A DNA stretch of 9,765 bases, taken from the NCBI GenBank assembly GCA_902782655.1, contig CACZNY010000312.1:1-9765 (forward strand), read 5' to 3'. This document shows positions 7,062 to 9,765 of the stretch, in pieces. A model generated the notes under the pieces. That model searched no databases. It was not told the origin of the DNA and saw nothing but the letters and a program-made list of their open reading frames with translations. Position 1 is the first letter of the stretch. Every line of letters starts with the position of its first letter. The DNA comes from an uncultured Lachnospiraceae bacterium (GTDB taxonomy: Bacteria > Bacillota > Clostridia > Lachnospirales > Lachnospiraceae). The position numbers were made by a program, and so were the translations under genes.

Positions 7062-7120
7062 ATATCTTTATATATGTTTACATTACGGAGGTTGATTTGT
7101 CAAGATATATTTAGATTTAT

Positions 7121-7150
7121 ATGTCAAGATACGGCTCTGTATCTTGACAT
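7121..7150 (-). repeat. Perfect 12-bp inverted repeat, operator or weak terminator
   Basis: ATGTCAAGATAC (7121-7132) and GTATCTTGACAT (7139-7150) are perfectly complementary around a 6-nt loop. The structure starts 21 nt after the glycosyltransferase stop, so it could end that transcript, but the downstream minus-strand bases are AT-rich rather than a U-run. The core TGTCAAGATA recurs as a direct copy at 7098-7107, which favours a protein-binding site. Either role, or both, is possible. Confidence 0.5.
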
Positions 7151-7171
7151 TTAATTTCGGTATCCTGATAT

Positions 7172-8059
7172 TCAGGTCCGGCGTCCCGCCTTTTTGCCCT
7201 TTCTGTATCCGAGATACCTGCCGGCACACAGCATTATGAATCTCGGTATCAGATACCAGTATCCGTTTTTTATCAGATATGAAACACAGCCCTTTACAAG
7301 CTTCTTTCCCTCTCCCTCGGACGGCACCTGATCAAAAATCTCCGGATGCTCAGCCTGGGATCGTCCCAGATCCACGTTTCTCCTGTACTGCTCCGCGACG
7401 GTATAATCATGGCTGTGTACCACCATGGCCGATGATGCATAATAAATACTGTACCCGTTCTCCACAGCCCCATGGGCATAGATCATATCCTCGTTAAAGA
7501 CAGTGTGCTCAATATGCCCCCCAAGCTTATCATAAATATCCCGCCTGTAGCAGGCGCATACATCGGAGCAGAAGTAAGTCTTTATCCCCAGTCTTTTAAC
7601 GTCAGCCTTTGTCTTCTTAATATCTCCGTCGGGATAATTAAATATACGGTTGTAGGCCTCTATGGGTGATGCCCCTTCCCTCGGAAGCTGTCTGGCATAG
7701 CTCACTGCTATGCTGTCATCATCCTCAAAGGGCTTAAGCAGACTCTCCACGAGCATGCTGTCCGCAGGATAAGCATCCTGCGTCATATAGATCAAAAAAG
7801 CGGCATCTGAATACAGTGCCGCCTTTTTCCTTGTTCCGCCGTGGTCAAATTCTTCCTTTGAAATATGATGTATCTCGATATTATCGAAGGCCTCAAGCCT
7901 TTTATCCCGGCTCATCAGCTCATCCATATACGCTCTTTCAGTATTGATAAGGATGATCTTACCGGGAGTGACAGTCTGCTCCTCAAGCCTGAAAAGGATA
8001 TCGATAAGCCCCCTGTCCGGCTTATATGTCAGTATCACTACATCTGCCGGTCCCGTCAC
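7172..8059 (-). CDS. Family 2 glycosyltransferase, rhamnosyltransferase-like
   Basis: A 295-aa cytosolic GT-A enzyme of the GT2 family that probably adds a sugar to a surface polysaccharide intermediate; donor and acceptor cannot be read from the sequence. The N-terminus ADVVILTYKPDRGL (5-18) is the nucleotide-sugar fold start. FDHGGTR (71-77) and YMTQDAYP (91-98) follow the pattern of rhamnosyltransferase-type GT2 proteins, with Asp95 in the DxD-like position. YARQLPREGASPIEAYNRIFNYP is at 121-143, the likely base/acceptor motif NEDM at 189-192, and HSHDYT at 215-220. The C-terminus is hydrophobic then strongly basic (from about 258), suggesting membrane association. The start is GTG at 8057-8059, overlapping the upstream LCP stop by 4 nt (GTGA), so the two are translationally coupled and likely work in one envelope pathway. 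Confidence 0.85.
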   Translation of the reverse strand: MTGPADVVILTYKPDRGLIDILFRLEEQTVTPGKIILINTERAYMDELMSRDKRLEAFDNIEIHHISKEEFDHGGTRKKAALYSDAAFLIYMTQDAYPADSMLVESLLKPFEDDDSIAVSYARQLPREGASPIEAYNRIFNYPDGDIKKTKADVKRLGIKTYFCSDVCACYRRDIYDKLGGHIEHTVFNEDMIYAHGAVENGYSIYYASSAMVVHSHDYTVAEQYRRNVDLGRSQAEHPEIFDQVPSEGEGKKLVKGCVSYLIKNGYWYLIPRFIMLCAGRYLGYRKGKKAGRRT

Positions 8060-9546
8060 AGTCCGCTTGCTTCCCTGTCGTTCTCTATCTTCTCTGAGAT
8101 CTGCTGCACCGTGGTCGTGGGAGTGTAATCCGAAGGACCGAAAAGGAAGGTATGCATATCCGCCACATTAAATACCAGCGTGTCAGGCACTACCATGGAC
8201 TGCTTCCCAATATTTCCGGTGACGTTCACGAAAGGGAAGCCTCTGGTTTCGGCTATGGAATACTTGCCGACCTTGGACGCATAATCCGCGAACTCCGCCG
8301 CAGAGAAGCTGGTGGTGATCTGAGGGAGCACATCATCAAGTATCTTATTCAGCTTGGTAATGGGAGCCTTCTTGGCCTTCTGCACTATCTGGTTTATGAC
8401 CTCTCTCTGCCTCTCGGTACGTCTGAAATCAGAGCCTGCAGTATACCTTATACGGCAGTAAGCCGTAGCCTGCAGTCCGTTCAGGGTCTGGAGCCCGGGC
8501 TCTGTCACCGCGATGAAATTCCTGGGATTCTTTATCTTTCCCTCATTGGGCCCTCCCAGATCCATCACTATACTGAACTGATAATCATTGATATAATCAA
8601 CCTCTTCAGGCTGCACATTTATCTCCACACCGCCGAGATCGTCGATTATATCCTCCAGCGCATCAAAATCAACCGTGACAAAGTCATCCACATTCATGTC
8701 CAGATTCATGTTGATCATCCTTATGGCCTGCTCCGGACCGCCCTTCGAATATGCTGAATTTGCCTTATTGTATACGGGATTCTCCATGCTGTTGGTATTG
8801 AGGTATGTATCCCTGTACACCGAGCACATCTTCACTTCATATGTATCTGTATTGATGGAAGCAATGATAATGGTATCGGATCTTGTACCGCCTGCATCCA
8901 CCCCGAAAAGCGCCACATTCTTATACCCCTTCATTCCCCAGTCGGCAGAGCCTCCGGAATCTTCAATCGACTTCTCCGGCTCGTCCAATGCCGCCTTCAG
9001 CTCTTCATTGATATAGATCTGGCTTTCGGAAAGATCCTCCTTATTGACCTTGCTCCATTTCATCATGATGAAAAGAGCGATCAGAAGAGCCAGGAAAATG
9101 AATATCTCCAGAATGAAGAGCCAGATGCGCTTTTTCTTTTTTGGCTCTCCTCTTCCGGCGCCGTTTCTTTTCGCTCCGGAGGTCTTTGACTTTCTTTTGG
9201 GAGGCCGGCTGCTCCGGCCCTTATTCTTTACAGGCGCTCCTGAGCGTCTTGCCCTGGGCTCCTCGTCATAATAGCCGTCATCCTCATCATAATCATCCTC
9301 GTCTTCGTAATACTCCTCGTCCTCGTAGTACTCCTCATCTTCATAGAAGCCCTCGTCTTCGTCGTAGTACTCTTCCCCGTCCTCGTAGTATTCCTCTTCT
9401 GTATTATTTCTGAGTGCCTGTATCACGCGGTCTTCCTCGTCCTCGAAGCCCACGTATCCGTCACGGCTGAATTTCCCAAAGCCGTCATATTCCTCGTATC
9501 TTCCCACCCCCGATCTTCCGTGATCGGATCTGCTTCTGGTTGCCAT
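8056..9546 (-). CDS. LytR-CpsA-Psr (LCP) family cell-wall polymer ligase with charged N-terminal head
   Basis: LCP proteins transfer undecaprenyl-linked glycopolymers to peptidoglycan outside the membrane. This one is 496 aa. Residues 1-48 are polar, 49-96 are extremely acidic with 12 tyrosines, 97-140 are strongly basic (19 Lys/Arg), and a membrane helix spans about 141-162, placing the head inside the cell. The LCP domain starts near 208: FGVDAGGTRSDT (214-225, Asp217, Arg222, Asp224), YRDTYL (244-249), YNKANSAYSKGGP (259-271), YCRIRYT (363-369) and DFRRTERQREV (373-383), all diagnostic of the family. A Ser/Thr-rich tail closes the protein. I chose ATG at 9546 because AAAGG lies 5 nt upstream; a GTG two codons earlier (9552) overlaps that site. 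It is the first gene of an operon with the glycosyltransferase, behind a clear promoter. Confidence 0.93.
   Translation of the reverse strand: MATRSRSDHGRSGVGRYEEYDGFGKFSRDGYVGFEDEEDRVIQALRNNTEEEYYEDGEEYYDEDEGFYEDEEYYEDEEYYEDEDDYDEDDGYYDEEPRARRSGAPVKNKGRSSRPPKRKSKTSGAKRNGAGRGEPKKKKRIWLFILEIFIFLALLIALFIMMKWSKVNKEDLSESQIYINEELKAALDEPEKSIEDSGGSADWGMKGYKNVALFGVDAGGTRSDTIIIASINTDTYEVKMCSVYRDTYLNTNSMENPVYNKANSAYSKGGPEQAIRMINMNLDMNVDDFVTVDFDALEDIIDDLGGVEINVQPEEVDYINDYQFSIVMDLGGPNEGKIKNPRNFIAVTEPGLQTLNGLQATAYCRIRYTAGSDFRRTERQREVINQIVQKAKKAPITKLNKILDDVLPQITTSFSAAEFADYASKVGKYSIAETRGFPFVNVTGNIGKQSMVVPDTLVFNVADMHTFLFGPSDYTPTTTVQQISEKIENDREASGL
9259..9402 (-). repeat. Low-complexity GAR/GAY/TAY coding repeat in the LCP gene
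   Basis: This stretch encodes the acidic head, built from near-repeats of EDEEYYEDEEYY: 31 of 48 residues are Asp or Glu and 12 are Tyr. At DNA level it is a run of imperfect triplet repeats (CTCCTCGTC-like on the plus strand), which could expand or contract by recombination or slippage in multiples of three. Confidence 0.8.
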
Positions 9547-9548
9547 TT

Positions 9549-9556
9549 CCACCTTT
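9549..9556 (-). promoter_or_regulatory. Ribosome binding site of the LCP gene
   Basis: AAAGGTGG reads into GAAATG. With AAAGG as the core, the spacing to ATG at 9544-9546 is 5 nt; the GTG at 9550-9552 lies within the site itself and so is the poorer start. Confidence 0.6.
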
Positions 9557-9558
9557 CA

Positions 9559-9580
9559 GTAACTTGTTACGCAATTGTTA
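9559..9580. promoter_or_regulatory. Possible operator in the LCP leader
   Basis: GTAACTTGTTAC (9559-9570) has 5-bp symmetric arms. TTGTTA occurs at 9564-9569 and again at 9575-9580, 11 bp apart. It lies just downstream of the predicted transcription start and upstream of the ribosome binding site, a usual place for a repressor. Short and AT-rich, so only suggestive. Confidence 0.3.
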
Positions 9581-9589
9581 AGACATTTC

Positions 9590-9618
9590 AGTATAGACCA
9601 AATACTACATATAGTCAA
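9590..9618 (-). promoter_or_regulatory. Sigma-A-type promoter of the LCP-glycosyltransferase operon
   Basis: On the minus strand TTGACT (9613-9618), a 17-bp spacer and TATACT (9590-9595) each match the housekeeping consensus at five of six bases. Transcription would start near 9583, giving a leader of about 37 nt. It lies directly after the upstream terminator, as expected for a new operon. Confidence 0.75.
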
Positions 9619-9635
9619 ATAAATAGTTATGAAAT

Positions 9636-9677
9636 ACAAGAAATAGAACCGGCGGGGCAACTCATCACCCCGCCGGT
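9636..9677 (-). terminator. Rho-independent terminator of the upstream gene
   Basis: ACCGGCGGGG and CCCCGCCGGT (arms at 9668-9677 and 9648-9657) form a perfect 10-bp GC-rich stem with a 10-nt loop. On the minus strand it is followed by the T-rich tract TCTATTTCTTG. The stem begins 28 nt after the TAA of the upstream gene, so it ends that transcript. Confidence 0.85.
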
Positions 9678-9705
9678 ATTATACATCTCTTCCTGACTGT
9701 TCTTC

Positions 9706-9765
9706 TTACCTTCTGCGATCCTGTACCCAGCCCCAGTCAACCTCGTTCCAGCTTGCTCCGGCTCT
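9706..9765 (-). CDS. C-terminal tail of an upstream gene (partial, unrecognised)
   Basis: The last 19 residues of a protein, ending GASWNEVDWGWVQDRRR and TAA (9706-9708). I chose this frame because its stop precedes the terminator at a normal distance; another open frame would run through the terminator and beyond. The tail is rich in Trp and ends in three Arg. No family can be assigned from so little sequence. Confidence 0.5.
   Translation of the reverse strand, partial: RAGASWNEVDWGWVQDRRR

Larger units (their letters stand above)
6973..7171 (-). promoter_or_regulatory. Regulatory gap upstream of the glmM operon
   Basis: A 199-bp AT-rich gene-free region between the glycosyltransferase stop and the HTH-glmM start. 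It must hold the operon promoter unless transcription comes from upstream. On the minus strand two perfect TTGACA hexamers occur (7122-7127 and 7098-7103), but neither has a good -10 at 16-19 bp; the best for the second is TAAACA. A weak alternative, TTGTAA-18-TAAAAT, lies very close to the ribosome binding site. The region contains several inverted and direct repeats, listed separately. I recognise no riboswitch. Confidence 0.5.

Noticed and set aside
7081..7127. Strong sigma-A promoter using the perfect TTGACA hexamers
   Set aside because: No acceptable -10 sequence occurs at 16-19 bp from either hexamer, so I do not call a promoter.
9259..9402. CRISPR-like or intergenic tandem repeat array
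   Set aside because: The repeats are triplet-based and code in frame for the acidic head of the LCP protein.

Overview
The window looks like a chromosomal segment of a Firmicute in class Clostridia, most likely a Lachnospiraceae relative. This is inferred from strong AGGAGG-type ribosome binding sites, AT-rich intergenic DNA, frequent ATA (Ile) and AGG/AGA (Arg) codons, and the protein families present. Every gene I can support lies on the minus strand, so transcription runs from high to low coordinates. Long open frames on the plus strand are antisense shadows.

In transcription order: (1) 9706-9765 is the C-terminal tail of an upstream gene, followed by a strong terminator at 9636-9677. (2) A good sigma-A-type promoter (9590-9618) drives a two-gene envelope operon: an LCP-family (LytR-CpsA-Psr) wall-polymer ligase with a striking acidic/tyrosine-rich then basic cytoplasmic head (8056-9546), and, overlapping it by 4 nt, a family 2 rhamnosyltransferase-like glycosyltransferase (7172-8059). 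(3) A 199-bp intergenic region (6973-7171) is full of repeats and palindromes. (4) A four-gene amino-sugar operon follows (2114-6972): an HTH-GlmM fusion, a GlmU-like left-handed beta-helix acetyltransferase, NagB and GlmS. (5) A 164-bp gap with a putative promoter and a GC-rich foldable leader precedes a membrane protein with degenerate GGDEF and EAL domains, which runs off the window (1-1949).

The amino-sugar operon encodes fructose-6-P to glucosamine-6-P (GlmS), the reverse deamination (NagB), glucosamine-6-P to glucosamine-1-P (GlmM), and probably N-acetylation of glucosamine-1-P. The uridylyltransferase needed to finish UDP-GlcNAc is not here. UDP-GlcNAc feeds wall synthesis, so the neighbouring LCP/glycosyltransferase operon fits an envelope theme.

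The most unusual point is at the start of glmM. A small excisionase/MerR-like HTH frame runs in frame into GlmM across two A7 tracts. A perfect internal Shine-Dalgarno and ATG sit exactly at the canonical GlmM start, and an in-frame A_AAA_AAG heptamer gives access to an immediate stop in the -1 frame. This could give dual products, or be a one-base homopolymer change that merged two coupled genes. I see no CRISPR array, IS element, tRNA, rRNA or defence system.
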